A DNA stretch of 64,000 nucleotides from Novosphingobium pentaromativorans US6-1 (GCF_000767465.1 NZ_CP009291.1:2391501-2455500); one strand, 5' to 3'; shown: positions 8,471-18,091, counted from the first letter of the stretch. Numbers and translations are program-made. The notes: generated by a model not told the origin, from the sequence alone.

Positions 8471-9934
8471 TCAGTTGTCCATCATTCCCCCGAGCAGCGC
8501 CTCGGGGGTAAGCTGGGTAGGATCCTTGAGATCGGTCTGCGGCTCGAGGTGGTCTGTTTCGACGCGCTTGATCCCTTCGGAAGGCTTTGCGCCCGGCGCC
8601 ATCACCCGCCAGATTACACCTGCGGTATCGTCACTCACCAGCAGCGCGCCGGTCTTGTCCCAGGTTACCCAGGTCGGACGGCCATGGGTCGAACCTTCCT
8701 TGTCGAGGAAGCCGGTCAGGACCCGCACCGGCTTCACGTCCTTGGGATTGCCGTTGGCATCGAAGGGAATGAAAACGACGTCGTAGCCGACCGCGGGGCG
8801 GCGATTCCATGAACCGTGGCGGGCGATAAAGGCGCCGTTCGCGAAGTCCGGCCCCATGATGTTGCCGCCATTGGCGAAGACCATGCCCAACACGGCCGTA
8901 TGGGCGCCCATCGCGTACTCGGGCTTACGGGTATAGTCGCCCATGCCGTACTGCATCGGCCAGCTCACACGGTCGTCGTAGACGTTCTTCCAGTAGATCC
9001 AGGGCCAACCGTACTGGACGCCGACGGGGACGTTCGTGAAGTAGTCGGGAACGAGGTCCGGCCCGAGCATGTCACGCTCCTGCACCGTGGCCCACATTTC
9101 CTCGGTCGAGGGGTTCCAGGCCATGCCATTGGGATTGCGCATGCCGGCAGCGAACTGGCGGCGATGCCCGGTATCGGTGTCGATCTCCCAGATCGCAGCG
9201 CGTCCGGCTTCCTCCTCCATCCCGTTGTCGGCGATGTTCGTGGCCGAACCGACCGCAACATAGAGGTGCAGGCCGTCCTCGCTCAGCAGCAGGTTGCGCA
9301 TCCAGTGATTGCCGGCCGGCGGCAGGTCCATCAGCTTCTTCGGCGCGCCTTCCAGCCTGGTGGCACCCGCTTCGAAGGAAAATTCCAGCACAGCGTCATG
9401 ATTTGCGACGTAGAGTTTGCCGTTGCCGTAGGCCATGCCGGAAGGCGAATGCATGTCTGCCGTACGGAAGTCGAAACGCTCATCCGCCTTGCCGTCGCCA
9501 TCCTCGTCGCGCAGCAGGACGATCTTGTCGGGCGAAGGCACGCCCGCACCGACGCGGTCCATCATCCAGGTCATCACGGCACCGGTGATGCCGCCCGGCT
9601 TGTTGCCGGCAGGCGCATTGGTCTCCGCTACTAGAACGTCACCGTTAGGCAGCGTGATCATCGTGCGCGGATGGTCCAGCTTGTCGGCAAACCGGCTGAC
9701 CGACAAGCCCTTGGCCGCGATCGGCTTTTCACCCTCAGCCCAGCCGATGGTCTTGGGCAGGCTGACGCTGGGGATCCACTGCGGATCGGGATCGACCAAC
9801 TTCGGGTCCGTGCCTGCCGTCGCATCGCTGGGCAGATCCGAGCTGTTTGAGTACTGCGCCCAGGCTATCGCCCCGACAAGGACGACAAGGAGCACGGCGA
9901 GGACCACGAGGGCCTTTATGAGAAAGGAGCGCAT
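8471..9934 (-). CDS. PQQ-type sugar dehydrogenase, sorbosone dehydrogenase-like
   Basis: A 487-residue beta-propeller protein of the glucose/sorbosone dehydrogenase superfamily, expected in the periplasm and held by the N-terminal membrane segment (IKALVVLAVLLVVLVGAIAWA, about residues 6-26). Recognisable pieces are PRTMITLPNGDVLVAETN, HSPSGMAYGNGKLYVANHD, AAGMRNPNGMAWNP and the C-terminal HGRPTWVTWDKTGALLVSDD. Members use PQQ to oxidise aldoses or sorbosone. No PQQ biosynthesis gene is in this window, so cofactor use is inferred. ATG 9934 puts the membrane segment at the N-terminus; a TTG at 9970 is possible. Confidence 0.82.
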   Translation of the reverse strand: MRSFLIKALVVLAVLLVVLVGAIAWAQYSNSSDLPSDATAGTDPKLVDPDPQWIPSVSLPKTIGWAEGEKPIAAKGLSVSRFADKLDHPRTMITLPNGDVLVAETNAPAGNKPGGITGAVMTWMMDRVGAGVPSPDKIVLLRDEDGDGKADERFDFRTADMHSPSGMAYGNGKLYVANHDAVLEFSFEAGATRLEGAPKKLMDLPPAGNHWMRNLLLSEDGLHLYVAVGSATNIADNGMEEEAGRAAIWEIDTDTGHRRQFAAGMRNPNGMAWNPSTEEMWATVQERDMLGPDLVPDYFTNVPVGVQYGWPWIYWKNVYDDRVSWPMQYGMGDYTRKPEYAMGAHTAVLGMVFANGGNIMGPDFANGAFIARHGSWNRRPAVGYDVVFIPFDANGNPKDVKPVRVLTGFLDKEGSTHGRPTWVTWDKTGALLVSDDTAGVIWRVMAPGAKPSEGIKRVETDHLEPQTDLKDPTQLTPEALLGGMMDN

Positions 9935-9996
9935 GTTCTGCGAGATAGGCTGCTGCCGGCTATGCGGCAACCTCGTGTTGAGCTAACGGAAGGGCC

Positions 9997-10479
9997 ATGT
10001 TCGATTTCCAGACCGATAGCGCCCTAGACAAGCCCGAACTGTACGATGCCCTCGCCCAGGCAGCACAGGCGCTCGTCGAAGGCGAGAGCGATTCCATTGC
10101 TAACATGGCCAATCTGGCCGCCGCGATCTGGCAATTCCTGCCCGACCTCAACTGGGCCGGATTCTACCGCAGCGTGGGTGACGAACTCGTCCTCGGCCCG
10201 TTCATGGGCAAACCCGCCTGCATCCGCATTCCATTCGGTCAAGGGGTCTGCGGCACCGCTGCGGCAAGCGGACAAACGCAAGTCGTGCCCGATGTCCACG
10301 CCTTCCCCGGCCATATCGCCTGCGATGCCGAAACCCGGTCAGAACTGGTGGTGCCCGTCATCGTCGAAGGCAATGTCATTGCCGTGCTCGATCTCGACAG
10401 CCCGATCCCGGGCCGTTTCGACCAAGTGGATGCCGCCGGACTTGAGCGCCTCGCCCGGATCGCAGCAAAGGCGATCTGA
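9997..10479 (+). CDS. msrC: Free methionine-(R)-sulfoxide reductase (GAF domain)
   Basis: A 160-residue single GAF-domain enzyme that reduces free methionine-(R)-sulfoxide in the cytoplasm. The family's three cysteines are present at C75 (ACIRIPFG), C85 (GVCGTAA) and C109 (HIACDAE), with the spacing of E. coli fRMsr. LNWAGFYR near residues 51-58 and LDLDSP near the end are also typical. It is divergent from the sugar dehydrogenase gene, 62 bases between starts. Confidence 0.92.
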   Translation: MFDFQTDSALDKPELYDALAQAAQALVEGESDSIANMANLAAAIWQFLPDLNWAGFYRSVGDELVLGPFMGKPACIRIPFGQGVCGTAAASGQTQVVPDVHAFPGHIACDAETRSELVVPVIVEGNVIAVLDLDSPIPGRFDQVDAAGLERLARIAAKAI

Positions 10480-10615
10480 ACCGCTATCCGGTGCATCGAA
10501 ACGGGACATGATCGAAGGAGGTATGCCCAGGCGCTTGGTTTTACAGGCAAGACGATGCTAAATTTCGCGTTAACTAACAGGGCCATCCATCCGGTCCTCG
10601 CGAAAGGGCATCCCG

Positions 10616-11236
10616 ATGCGACTGCAACTCCTCGCCGCCGTAGGCACGGCACTGGTACTTTCGATTCAACCGGCCCTCGCCCAGCCTGACGAAGTTTACG
10701 ATGACGGCATGGCAGCGGCGATCCCCATGCATCAAGCCCGCCATGGCGAGACGCGCTACGCTTTCGATCCCGCGGCGCGCGATGCATGGCTCGCCGATTG
10801 CCGCACGCGAGTCGCTCATCGAGACTCCGGCCTGGGCGGCGCGTTGATTGGCGGAGCAGTCGGCGGACTGGCTGGCAATCGCATTGCCGGTCGAGGAAAC
10901 CGCACCGTCGGGACGATTGCCGGTGCGGTCGTGGGCGCTGCTGTCGGCGCCGCAATCGACAAGGCCGAGGATGCCGGCCGCTACCGTGACGAGTGCGAGG
11001 GCTATCTGGACGACTACTACGCCTGGTACACCCGGGGTAGCAGCTATGCACCCGGCTATGCGTCCGCAACTTACGTCGCGCCCATGTCGCTACCCGAACC
11101 GGAATGCACCGAGACAGTCGAATATGTCTACGAAGATGTCCCGGAACGCCCCGCGCCCCGCAAGCGCTACATCCCACGGCCTGCGCCGGACAAACGTATC
11201 AAGGTTGTTCCCGACAAGCGGGTCCCGATCAAGTAA
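10616..11236 (+). CDS. Glycine-zipper (2TM) surface or envelope protein
   Basis: A 206-residue exported protein. A cleavable signal peptide ends near ALAQ (residue 23). A glycine-zipper block at about 78-122 has repeated small residues (GGALIGGAVGGLAG, GTIAGAVVGAAVGAA), as in Rickettsia 17-kDa antigen-like outer membrane proteins. The tail is rich in Pro, Arg and Lys. Envelope association is inferred; no specific function can be given. The 136 bases before it hold no clear gene. Confidence 0.75.
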   Translation: MRLQLLAAVGTALVLSIQPALAQPDEVYDDGMAAAIPMHQARHGETRYAFDPAARDAWLADCRTRVAHRDSGLGGALIGGAVGGLAGNRIAGRGNRTVGTIAGAVVGAAVGAAIDKAEDAGRYRDECEGYLDDYYAWYTRGSSYAPGYASATYVAPMSLPEPECTETVEYVYEDVPERPAPRKRYIPRPAPDKRIKVVPDKRVPIK

Positions 11237-11250
11237 GCGCAGTCGCAAGA

Positions 11251-11287
11251 AAAAGGCGGGATCGAAAATCTTCCGAACCCGCCTTTT
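11251..11287. terminator. Bidirectional terminator between the glycine-zipper gene and parB
   Basis: Inverted repeat AAAAGGCGGG (11251-11260) and CCCGCCTTTT (11278-11287) around a 17-base loop. The ends give a U-run on both strands, so it can serve both convergent genes. Confidence 0.8.
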
Positions 11288-11350
11288 CAGGATAAATTTC
11301 AGTAACTTGACTGACTTCTACGCAGGGCGGCCCCAAGCGGCTGCCCCACC

Positions 11351-12337
11351 TCAGATCGATCCTCCGGTCAATCGCTGGCAGATCAGATCGAGCTGATCGA
11401 GCGTTGCGTACTTGATCGTCACCGTACCCGACTTGGGATCGGCATCTGCATTGATCTTCACCGGCAGACCGAGAAATTCCTCGAGGTGATTCTGGACGGC
11501 CGCAATGTCGGCATCTTCCGAAGCGCTGCGGGCCGTGCGAACCCGACGCGGCGCCGCATCCCCGCGCGCCTTCTTGCGCACCAGCTTCTCGATCTCGCGA
11601 ACCGACATCTGTTTGGCGATCGCCGCTTCGGCGATCTCGGCCGCTCCCTCACAACCGATCAGGGCGCGCGCATGCCCCATCGAAAGATCGCCCTTCTCGA
11701 CCATCACGATCACATCGTCCGGCAGCGCGAGCAGGCGCTGGAAATTGGCGACATGACTGCGGCTCTTGTCGACCATGCGGGCGATCTCGGCCTGGGTCAT
11801 GCCTTCCATCTCGGAAAGCCGATTATAGGCCCGCGCCTCTTCGATCGGGTTCAGGTCTTCGCGCTGGAGGTTCTCGATCAGCGCCAAGGCCATGACTTCG
11901 CGTTCGCTCAGATCGCGAATCAGCGCGGGGATCTCGTGCAACTGTGCCTTCTGCGCCGCGCGCCAGCGACGTTCACCGGCGACGAGCTGGTAGCGGCCAT
12001 TGGCCATAGGCCGCACGATGATCGGTTGGATCACCCCGCGCTGGGCAATCGATGCAGCCAGTTCTTCGAGCGCCTCTTCCTCGAAAATGCGGCGCGGCTG
12101 ATCCGGGTGCGGGGTGATATCGGATATCGAAAGCGTGGCGAGACCACCGACGCGCGGTGCGTCCGCCGCCGATCCGCCCGCTTCATCCGAATGTGCGAGC
12201 GGTTCCTCGCGGCGTGTCTCACCCAGCAAGGCACCGAGGCCGCGTCCCAGACCCTTGGGCTTCTGCTTCATCGGCTTGGCCCCCACGGAGCTCAATCCCT
12301 GGGGAGCACTGATACGGACAACAGAATCTTCGCTCAT
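11351..12337 (-). CDS. parB: Chromosome partitioning protein ParB
   Basis: A 328-residue CTP-dependent DNA clamp that loads at parS and spreads to form the partition complex. It shows the N-terminal GLGRGLGALLG motif (residues 29-39, the ParA-stimulating end), the ParB/Srx domain with GERRWRA at 121-127 (CTP-binding arginine patch), a central helix-turn-helix region (MTQAEIARMVDKSRSHVANF), and a C-terminal dimerisation segment. The start at 12337 overlaps the parA stop by four bases (ATGA). Four parS sites occur within 5 kb, and a probable oriC is 12 kb away. Confidence 0.96.
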   Translation of the reverse strand: MSEDSVVRISAPQGLSSVGAKPMKQKPKGLGRGLGALLGETRREEPLAHSDEAGGSAADAPRVGGLATLSISDITPHPDQPRRIFEEEALEELAASIAQRGVIQPIIVRPMANGRYQLVAGERRWRAAQKAQLHEIPALIRDLSEREVMALALIENLQREDLNPIEEARAYNRLSEMEGMTQAEIARMVDKSRSHVANFQRLLALPDDVIVMVEKGDLSMGHARALIGCEGAAEIAEAAIAKQMSVREIEKLVRKKARGDAAPRRVRTARSASEDADIAAVQNHLEEFLGLPVKINADADPKSGTVTIKYATLDQLDLICQRLTGGSI

Positions 12338-13110
12338 GCCGCTTTCCTCTTCTCGGGCAGTCGGGTGATCAGTTCCCGGGCCAGCGCCATGTAGGCGCGA
12401 CTGCCGGCACAGGCGTGATCGTAAATCAATGCAGGAACGCCATGGCTGGGCGCTTCGGACAGACGGACGTTGCGCGGGATCGTCGTCTCGAACACCAGTT
12501 GGCCAAGGCACGAGCGCACATCGTCAGAGACCTGCTCGGTGAGGCGATTGCGCCGATCGAACATGGTGAGCGCGATGCCGATGATGCCGAGGTCTGGATT
12601 GAAGCGCTGCTGAACCCGCTCCACCGTCTGGAGCAGCTGGCTCAACCCCTCGAGCGCGAAGAATTCGCATTGCAGCGGTACCAGCAAGGTATCGGCTGCG
12701 GTCAGCGCATTGAGCGTCAGCAGCCCCAGCGAGGGCGGACAGTCGATCAGGCAGACATCGTAGCCGATATCCTTGCGAAGCGCGTGCTGGAGACGGTGAG
12801 CGCGATCCTCGGCGCCGACCAGTTCTACTTCGGCCCCGGACAGGTCGACTGTGGCGGGCAGAAGATCGAGTCCGGGAATACGCGTCGGGATGACGCAATT
12901 CTCGACCGGTGCCTGATCGACCAGCACATCGTAGGTCGATGCATCGCGCTCGGATGCCGAAATGCCGACTCCGGTCGATGCATTGCCCTGGGGATCAAGG
13001 TCGATAAGCAGAGTCTTCCAACCCGTGGCCGCGAGCGCAGTCGAGACATTGATCGCTGTGGTCGTCTTGCCGACGCCGCCCTTCTGGTTGGCAATCGCGA
13101 TACGGATCAC
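12334..13110 (-). CDS. parA: Chromosome partitioning ATPase ParA
   Basis: A 258-residue Walker-type ATPase that moves ParB-parS complexes toward the cell pole. It begins [20 protein letters not shown], the deviant Walker A motif of the ParA/MinD family, with LLIDLDPQGNAS as A' motif and VCLIDCPPSLGLLT as Walker B. It has no N-terminal DNA-binding extension, so it is the chromosomal ParA/Soj type. It overlaps rsmG and parB by four bases at either end, indicating translational coupling. Confidence 0.96.
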   Translation of the reverse strand: MIRIAIANQKGGVGKTTTAINVSTALAATGWKTLLIDLDPQGNASTGVGISASERDASTYDVLVDQAPVENCVIPTRIPGLDLLPATVDLSGAEVELVGAEDRAHRLQHALRKDIGYDVCLIDCPPSLGLLTLNALTAADTLLVPLQCEFFALEGLSQLLQTVERVQQRFNPDLGIIGIALTMFDRRNRLTEQVSDDVRSCLGQLVFETTIPRNVRLSEAPSHGVPALIYDHACAGSRAYMALARELITRLPEKRKAA

Positions 13111-13748
13111 TTGGTCTTACCCTTCCTGCCGGTCAAGTTGCCGACAATAATGCCTGCCTGCGGGTCCGTAAGAGACTGTTCCACGTGGAACACATGCCGC
13201 CACTTGCGAAGGTCATCCAATTCTTGCTGTGCAGACCGCCCTTTGGGCAACAGCCAGATCGTGTCACTTGTGGAAAATCGCGCGGATAATGTCAGAAGTC
13301 GGTCCAACGGTGCAAATGCACGCGCGGAAATGACCCCCACCTGACATGTCTCGACCATTTCGAGACGCTGACCGACGATCCTTGAGCGCTCCAGACCCAT
13401 GGCGATTCGCGCGCGGTCGAGCCATTCGATTCGGCGCGTGCGCGATTCGACCATCAGCACTTCAAGTTCGGGCCGAAGTGCTGCGATGACGAGACCAGGG
13501 AACCCCGCCCCTGTTCCCAGGTCCATCCATGGCAGCGATGTTTCACGTGGAACATGCGGCAACAATTGCGCGCTATCGACAATGTGGCGAAGCCAGACCT
13601 GATCGAGGCTTCCCGCTGAAACGAGGTTCTGGCGCTGATTCTCCTCGACCAGCAAATCCACCAGCCTCTCGAGCCGGGTCATGGCCGCATCGTCGCATTC
13701 GGGCAGCGCTCGCAACCAGGCGCGCGCTTCATCTTCCGTGGTAATCAA
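13107..13748 (-). CDS. rsmG: 16S rRNA (guanine(527)-N7)-methyltransferase RsmG
   Basis: A 213-residue SAM-dependent methyltransferase that modifies G527 of 16S rRNA. The SAM site is [12 protein letters not shown] at residues 75-86; [14 protein letters not shown] and ISARAFAPL are conserved. It sits between mnmG and parA with four-base overlaps on both sides. Two parS palindromes lie inside the coding sequence: one encodes VFHVEQ at about residues 186-191 near the C-terminus, the other HVPRET at 65-70. Part of this protein's sequence is therefore set by the partition sites. Confidence 0.95.
   Translation of the reverse strand: MITTEDEARAWLRALPECDDAAMTRLERLVDLLVEENQRQNLVSAGSLDQVWLRHIVDSAQLLPHVPRETSLPWMDLGTGAGFPGLVIAALRPELEVLMVESRTRRIEWLDRARIAMGLERSRIVGQRLEMVETCQVGVISARAFAPLDRLLTLSARFSTSDTIWLLPKGRSAQQELDDLRKWRHVFHVEQSLTDPQAGIIVGNLTGRKGKTK
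13177..13192. promoter_or_regulatory. parS site 1
   Basis: Perfect 16-bp palindrome TGTTCCACGTGGAACA, the bacterial parS consensus bound by ParB. It lies inside the 3' part of rsmG. Confidence 0.92.
13539..13554. promoter_or_regulatory. parS site 2
   Basis: TGTTTCACGTGGAACA, one base pair off perfect symmetry and matching the parS consensus. Inside the 5' half of rsmG, 362 bases from site 1. Confidence 0.9.
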
Positions 13749-15592
13749 GCAGCCTCCCGACGGGCATGAACAAGCAGGGCAGCCAAGGCTGCAGGGGTAA
13801 TTCCGGGGATGCGACCGGCCGCCGCCAAGGTCTCCGGTCGGGCCCGCGTCAGGCGCTCGACCATCTCGCGAGAGAGACCCGGGATCTCGGCATAAGGAAA
13901 ATCTTCGGCGAGTGGCAGGGCATCGCTCGCCCGCAGCTCGCGCAGTTCCCGCTCCTGCCGTTCGAGATAGGGAGCATAGGCAGCGTCTTCCGTGACTTCC
14001 TCAAGAAGCGACTGGTCATCCAACAACGCGGGGTCGACCCATTCGGTCAAACCGGTGATTTCCACACCATCGAAGCGCAACCACTCCCGGATCGGCATGC
14101 GTCCGGCATCGCTGCGAACGGGAAGTCCCGCCGCTACCAATTCGGAAGCCGAGGGCTTCTGGTCCATCGCACCGTTGAGGGCCGCCCTCGCCTGCTCGCG
14201 GCGCGCGAACCAGGCGCGACGTGCTTCACCGACGGCACCCACGGCAAGACCGAGCGGCGTCAGACGCGTCGAAGCATTATTCGCACGCAGACGCAGACGA
14301 TACTCCGCGCGCGCAGTGAGCATGCGGTAAGGTTCGCTGACACCATGCAAGGTCAGATCGTCGATCATAACCGCCATGTAGCTGTTGGCCCGATCAATGG
14401 CCGGGGCCTCTTTTCCAAGAACAGCCGCGGCAGCATGCATGCCCGCCACAAGTCCCTGGGCAGCCGCTTCCTCGTATCCAGTCGTCCCGTTGATCTGGCC
14501 AGCGCAATAGAGCCCGGGCATCTCGCGCAGCTCGAGGCTTGAACGCAGGGCGCGTGGATCGATGTGATCGTACTCAACGGCATAGCCGGGCACGACCATC
14601 TCTACCGTCTCGAGGCCTTCCATCGTCCGCAACATTTCAAGCTGCACGTCCGCCGGAAGCGAGGTGCTGATCCCATTGGGATAGACGAGGTGCGTCCCCA
14701 GCCCTTCCGGCTCGAGGAAGATCTGATGGCCGTCGCGATCGGCAAAGCGATGAATCTTGTCCTCGATGGACGGACAGTAGCGCGGCCCCAGGGCCCCTAT
14801 CGCACCCGAGAAGAGAGGCGAGCGATGGAGATTCGCGCGAATGACATCATGGCTGCGAAGGTTGGTACGGGTGATCGCACAGAACACCTGCGGGTTAAGG
14901 CGGCGCGCACCCATCGCCGACATCGTCCAGAACTCGCCGTCCGAGGGCTGCTCATCGAGACGAGCCCAATCGATCGTGCGGCCATCGAGCCGTGGCGGCG
15001 TCCCGGTCTTAAGCCGTGCCATGGGCAGCTGAGCACCGCGCATCTGCGCTGCCAGCTTCTGGGCCGAGGCCTCGCCGATCCGGCCACCGACAATACGCTC
15101 CTCACCCCGGAACAGAGTCCCGCCCAGAAAAGTCCCGGTGCACAGGATGACGGCTCGCGCCATGAGCCGCTCGCCTCCGGCAAGATCGATGCCGACCACG
15201 CGCTCACCGTCGAACACAAGAGCCGCCGCCTCTCCCGCGACCAGAGTCAGATCGCCCTGCTCCTTGAGCAGACGATGGATCGCCGCTTTGAACAGGCGCC
15301 GGTCAGCCTGGATGCGGGGTCCCTGGACTGCACTGCCCTTGGAGCGATTGAGCATGCGATAATGGATAGCCGCCGCATCGGCTGCGCGAGCAATCAGACC
15401 ATCGAAGGCATCGACTTCGCGAACGAGGTGCCCCTTGCCCAGCCCGCCGATCGCCGGGTTGCAGCTCATCGCGCCAACAGCGTCGAGATCGAAGCTAACC
15501 AGGGCGACCCGCGCGCCCATGCGGCCGGCAACAGCAGCTGCCTCGCAGCCGGCATGGCCGCCGCCAATCACGATCACATCGAATGCAAGCAT
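13745..15592 (-). CDS. mnmG: tRNA uridine-5-carboxymethylaminomethyl modification enzyme MnmG
   Basis: FAD-dependent partner of MnmE; together they install the cmnm5 group on U34 of tRNAs decoding split codon boxes. At 615 residues it is standard length. It starts [19 protein letters not shown] (Rossmann FAD site) and shows [31 protein letters not shown], the segment [13 protein letters not shown], and [24 protein letters not shown] 15592 is chosen because the FAD motif follows at once; an upstream start at 15628 is possible. It overlaps rsmG by four bases. parS site 3 lies between this gene and mnmE. Confidence 0.96.
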   Translation of the reverse strand: MLAFDVIVIGGGHAGCEAAAVAGRMGARVALVSFDLDAVGAMSCNPAIGGLGKGHLVREVDAFDGLIARAADAAAIHYRMLNRSKGSAVQGPRIQADRRLFKAAIHRLLKEQGDLTLVAGEAAALVFDGERVVGIDLAGGERLMARAVILCTGTFLGGTLFRGEERIVGGRIGEASAQKLAAQMRGAQLPMARLKTGTPPRLDGRTIDWARLDEQPSDGEFWTMSAMGARRLNPQVFCAITRTNLRSHDVIRANLHRSPLFSGAIGALGPRYCPSIEDKIHRFADRDGHQIFLEPEGLGTHLVYPNGISTSLPADVQLEMLRTMEGLETVEMVVPGYAVEYDHIDPRALRSSLELREMPGLYCAGQINGTTGYEEAAAQGLVAGMHAAAAVLGKEAPAIDRANSYMAVMIDDLTLHGVSEPYRMLTARAEYRLRLRANNASTRLTPLGLAVGAVGEARRAWFARREQARAALNGAMDQKPSASELVAAGLPVRSDAGRMPIREWLRFDGVEITGLTEWVDPALLDDQSLLEEVTEDAAYAPYLERQERELRELRASDALPLAEDFPYAEIPGLSREMVERLTRARPETLAAAGRIPGITPAALAALLVHARREAA

Positions 15593-15640
15593 GGCGATGC
15601 GCTTACTCGAATGCGGGATTCGCGTCAAAGCACCTTGTGG

Positions 15641-15656
15641 TGTTTCACGTGAAACA
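15641..15656. promoter_or_regulatory. parS site 3
   Basis: Perfect palindrome TGTTTCACGTGAAACA in the 68-bp gap between the mnmE stop and the mnmG start. The only parS here that is not in a reading frame. Confidence 0.93.
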
Positions 15657-15660
15657 TGCG

Positions 15661-16938
15661 CTATTTGCCAATGCAGAAGCGGCCGAACAAGGCATCGAGC
15701 ATATCCTCGGTCGTCGTCCGGCCAATCAAGGCGTCGAATGCAACCCGGGCCAACCGCAAGGCTTCTGCCACAAGAAGAGGATCGGTCTCGCGAACCGCAG
15801 CGGCAACGGCGGACGCCGCTTCCCCGACGAGCAGATGCTGCCGGCGATTGAGCGCTGCATCACCGGGCCGGGGCATCATCCCTTGCGCGGTCAGGATCAG
15901 GTCCCGACGAAGATCATCCAGGCCAGAACCCGTCACTGCCGAAACCCGATGACGCGGTTCAGTCTTTCCGCCGAGATCCACACGGTCGCTCTGCGCGGCG
16001 ATCTCCCAGGCACCGCGAGGCCCTTCTCCTTCCGGCCCCAACCAGAGTATGAGATCAGCGCCATCCAGAGCCGCACGGGCACGGGCTATACCGATCGCTT
16101 CGATCTCGTCCCCCGTCTCGTCGCGCAGGCCGGCTGTATCTGCAAACACGAAGGGCATCCCGCCAATGGCGACCGCTCGCGTGAGCACATCGCGGGTCGT
16201 ACCGGCGAGCGGTGCAGTGATCGCCGCCTCGTCTTCGACGAGCGCATTGAACAATGTGCTCTTGCCCGCGTTGGGCGGCCCGGCGAGTACGACGCGGAAA
16301 CCGTCCTTCAGCCGTTCGGCACGTGGGCGCTCCAGCCACTGCGAAAGTTCCACGTGGAACTTCGCAAGGCCTTTGAGGAAGTCCTCCGGCAAGTCGGCGA
16401 CATCGTCTTCATCACCGAAATCGAGAACTGCCTCGACGGCAGCCGAAGCTGCGAGGACCCGGTCACGCCAGATCTCAACCTGTCGGGAGAAGGCACCATC
16501 GGCCATGGCCAGGGCGCTGCGGCGTTGCAGCTCGGTCTCGGCCGAGAGAAGATCGGCAAGCCCTTCCGCCTCGGCGAGGTCGATCCGGCCATTTGCGAAG
16601 GCACGCCGGGTGAACTCACCAGGAGTTGCGCGGCGCAACTTCAGCATCTGCGCAAGCGCGGATTCGACGGCGCTCACCACTGCCCTGCCCCCGTGTAAAT
16701 GGAACTCGGCAAGGTCCTCGCCCGTCGCCGTGTCGGGACCGGGGAACCAGAGCACCAGTGCATGATCGAGGATGGCGCCATCCCCATCGCGCAACTTGCG
16801 ATAGCTGGCGCGGCGCGGCGATGGAATGGAACCGGCGAGCGCCGTCATCGCAGCGCCAGCTTCCGGCCCGCTCACGCGCAGGACCGCGATGGCCGCGGGC
16901 GGCGAACCACTCGAAAGCGCAAATATCGTATCGGTCAT
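15661..16938 (-). CDS. mnmE: tRNA modification GTPase MnmE
   Basis: A 425-residue GTPase that acts with MnmG on wobble U34. The N-terminal folate-binding domain has [13 protein letters not shown]. The G domain has G1 [10 protein letters not shown] (residues 219-228), G2 in LAGTTRDV, and G3 DTAG (267-270). The C-terminus is CIGK, matching the CxGK motif with the conserved cysteine. The G4 position reads DRVD (318-321) rather than NKxD, which is unusual. ATG 16938 puts the first strand at the N-terminus. parS site 4 encodes FHVE at 194-197. Confidence 0.95.
   Translation of the reverse strand: MTDTIFALSSGSPPAAIAVLRVSGPEAGAAMTALAGSIPSPRRASYRKLRDGDGAILDHALVLWFPGPDTATGEDLAEFHLHGGRAVVSAVESALAQMLKLRRATPGEFTRRAFANGRIDLAEAEGLADLLSAETELQRRSALAMADGAFSRQVEIWRDRVLAASAAVEAVLDFGDEDDVADLPEDFLKGLAKFHVELSQWLERPRAERLKDGFRVVLAGPPNAGKSTLFNALVEDEAAITAPLAGTTRDVLTRAVAIGGMPFVFADTAGLRDETGDEIEAIGIARARAALDGADLILWLGPEGEGPRGAWEIAAQSDRVDLGGKTEPRHRVSAVTGSGLDDLRRDLILTAQGMMPRPGDAALNRRQHLLVGEAASAVAAAVRETDPLLVAEALRLARVAFDALIGRTTTEDMLDALFGRFCIGK
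16346..16361. promoter_or_regulatory. parS site 4
   Basis: AGTTCCACGTGGAACT, an 18-bp perfect palindrome when extended by one base on each side. It keeps the GTTCCACGTGGAAC core but differs from the consensus at the outermost bases. Inside mnmE. Confidence 0.82.
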
Positions 16939-16982
16939 GAAAGGCCCATGCCCCGTCAAACGGAGCGAGGGAAGAGGCTAGA

Positions 16983-17252
16983 TCAGCCGTCCCTCTTCGG
17001 CTTGTTCTGCCCCGCTCCGCTCATCGCCATTTGCGCCCCGCTTTCCAGCAACTGCTGGAACAGCTTGAGTCCGAACTGACCCATGGGAGCGATCTGCTTG
17101 GCCATCTCATTGAGTTGATCGAAATTGCCGACACCCTGCATCGCATTGGTGATCGCATCGACGTAGACCTCGTTGGCCTTCGTGACATCTGGCAAACCCA
17201 GGAAACGCCGCGCCTCTTCGGGGGAGCATTCCACCTCGACATTGACCTTCAT
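16983..17252 (-). CDS. DUF6489 family small protein
   Basis: An 89-residue protein starting MKVNVEVECSPEEARRFLGLPDV, a pattern I associate with DUF6489, found in sphingomonads and related bacteria. The middle is helical (FDQLNEMAKQIAPMGQFG) and the C-terminus is polar. No catalytic motif is visible. The start at 17252 matches the family; upstream in-frame sequence to 17312 is probably untranslated. It lies 44 bases upstream of mnmE on the same strand, so it may be cotranscribed with the tRNA-modification and partition genes. Function unknown. Confidence 0.75.
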   Translation of the reverse strand: MKVNVEVECSPEEARRFLGLPDVTKANEVYVDAITNAMQGVGNFDQLNEMAKQIAPMGQFGLKLFQQLLESGAQMAMSGAGQNKPKRDG

Positions 17253-17372
17253 GCGCGTCTCCCGCTTGAAATTTACTTGCTCTAGCTGGCACATACGCTT
17301 GGCAAAGTCCATTGCCAGTGCCTAACTCCCCCCAAAGAACCGCTCAAACGAACCGCCAACGAGGAGAGTCCC

Positions 17373-18074
17373 ATGACCACGACCAACACCGAAATTCCTG
17401 CGCTCGATGGCAACGGCATGATTCCCGCCTACGTGGCCAGGCCCGAGGGAACGCCGCGCGGCGCCATCATCGTCCAGCAGGAAATCTTCGGTGTCGATGC
17501 CGGCATTCGCAAGAAGGCCGACGGCTGGGCCAGCAAAGGCTATCTCGCCGTCGCGCCTGACACGTTCTGGCGCCAGACGCCCGGCGTTGAGCTCGATGCC
17601 GACAAGCCGGAAGAATTCCAGAAGGCCATCGAATACATGTCGAACCACGATTTCGACCTCGGCATTCGCGACATCGAGGCCGTGATCCACTGGATCCGCC
17701 GCGAAGCGGGCGTCCCCAAAGTCGGGCTGGTGGGTTACTGCATGGGTGGCCGCGTGGCCTACATGACGGCCGCGCGAACCGACATCGACGCCTCGGTCGG
17801 CTACTACGGTGTGATGATCGACCAAATGCTCAACGAGAAGCACGCCATCGCGCGTCCGCTCATGCTCCACGTACCGACTGCCGACGGATTCGTTCCGCCC
17901 GAAGCGCAGAAGGCGATTCATGAAGGGCTGGACGATCACCCCAAGGTCATCCTTCACGACTACGAAGGCCTCGACCACGGCTTCGCTGCCGAGATCGGCT
18001 CGCGCCGCGACGAGGCAGGTGCCACGCTTGCGGACGAACGAACCACGGCATTCTTCGCGGAGCATATCGGCTGA
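17373..18074 (+). CDS. Dienelactone hydrolase family protein
   Basis: A 233-residue alpha/beta hydrolase. The dienelactone hydrolase catalytic set is complete: E37 (QQEIFG), C123 in GYCMGG, D171 (TADGF) and H202 (DHGFA). The family opens dienelactones in chlorocatechol breakdown, but many members act on other lactones or esters, so the substrate is open. It has a good ribosome site (GAGGAG) and is the first gene of a plus-strand group with the glutamate-synthase-like and quinone-oxidoreductase genes. Confidence 0.88.
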   Translation: MTTTNTEIPALDGNGMIPAYVARPEGTPRGAIIVQQEIFGVDAGIRKKADGWASKGYLAVAPDTFWRQTPGVELDADKPEEFQKAIEYMSNHDFDLGIRDIEAVIHWIRREAGVPKVGLVGYCMGGRVAYMTAARTDIDASVGYYGVMIDQMLNEKHAIARPLMLHVPTADGFVPPEAQKAIHEGLDDHPKVILHDYEGLDHGFAAEIGSRRDEAGATLADERTTAFFAEHIG

Positions 18075-18091
18075 TCGCGCGTTAGGTCGGC

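Noticed and set aside
10509..10561. Short frame with strong AAGGAGG before the glycine-zipper gene
   Set aside because: The Shine-Dalgarno sequence is only one base from the ATG at 10522, and the frame is 12-17 codons with no recognisable attenuator or regulatory pattern. Not enough to call a leader peptide.
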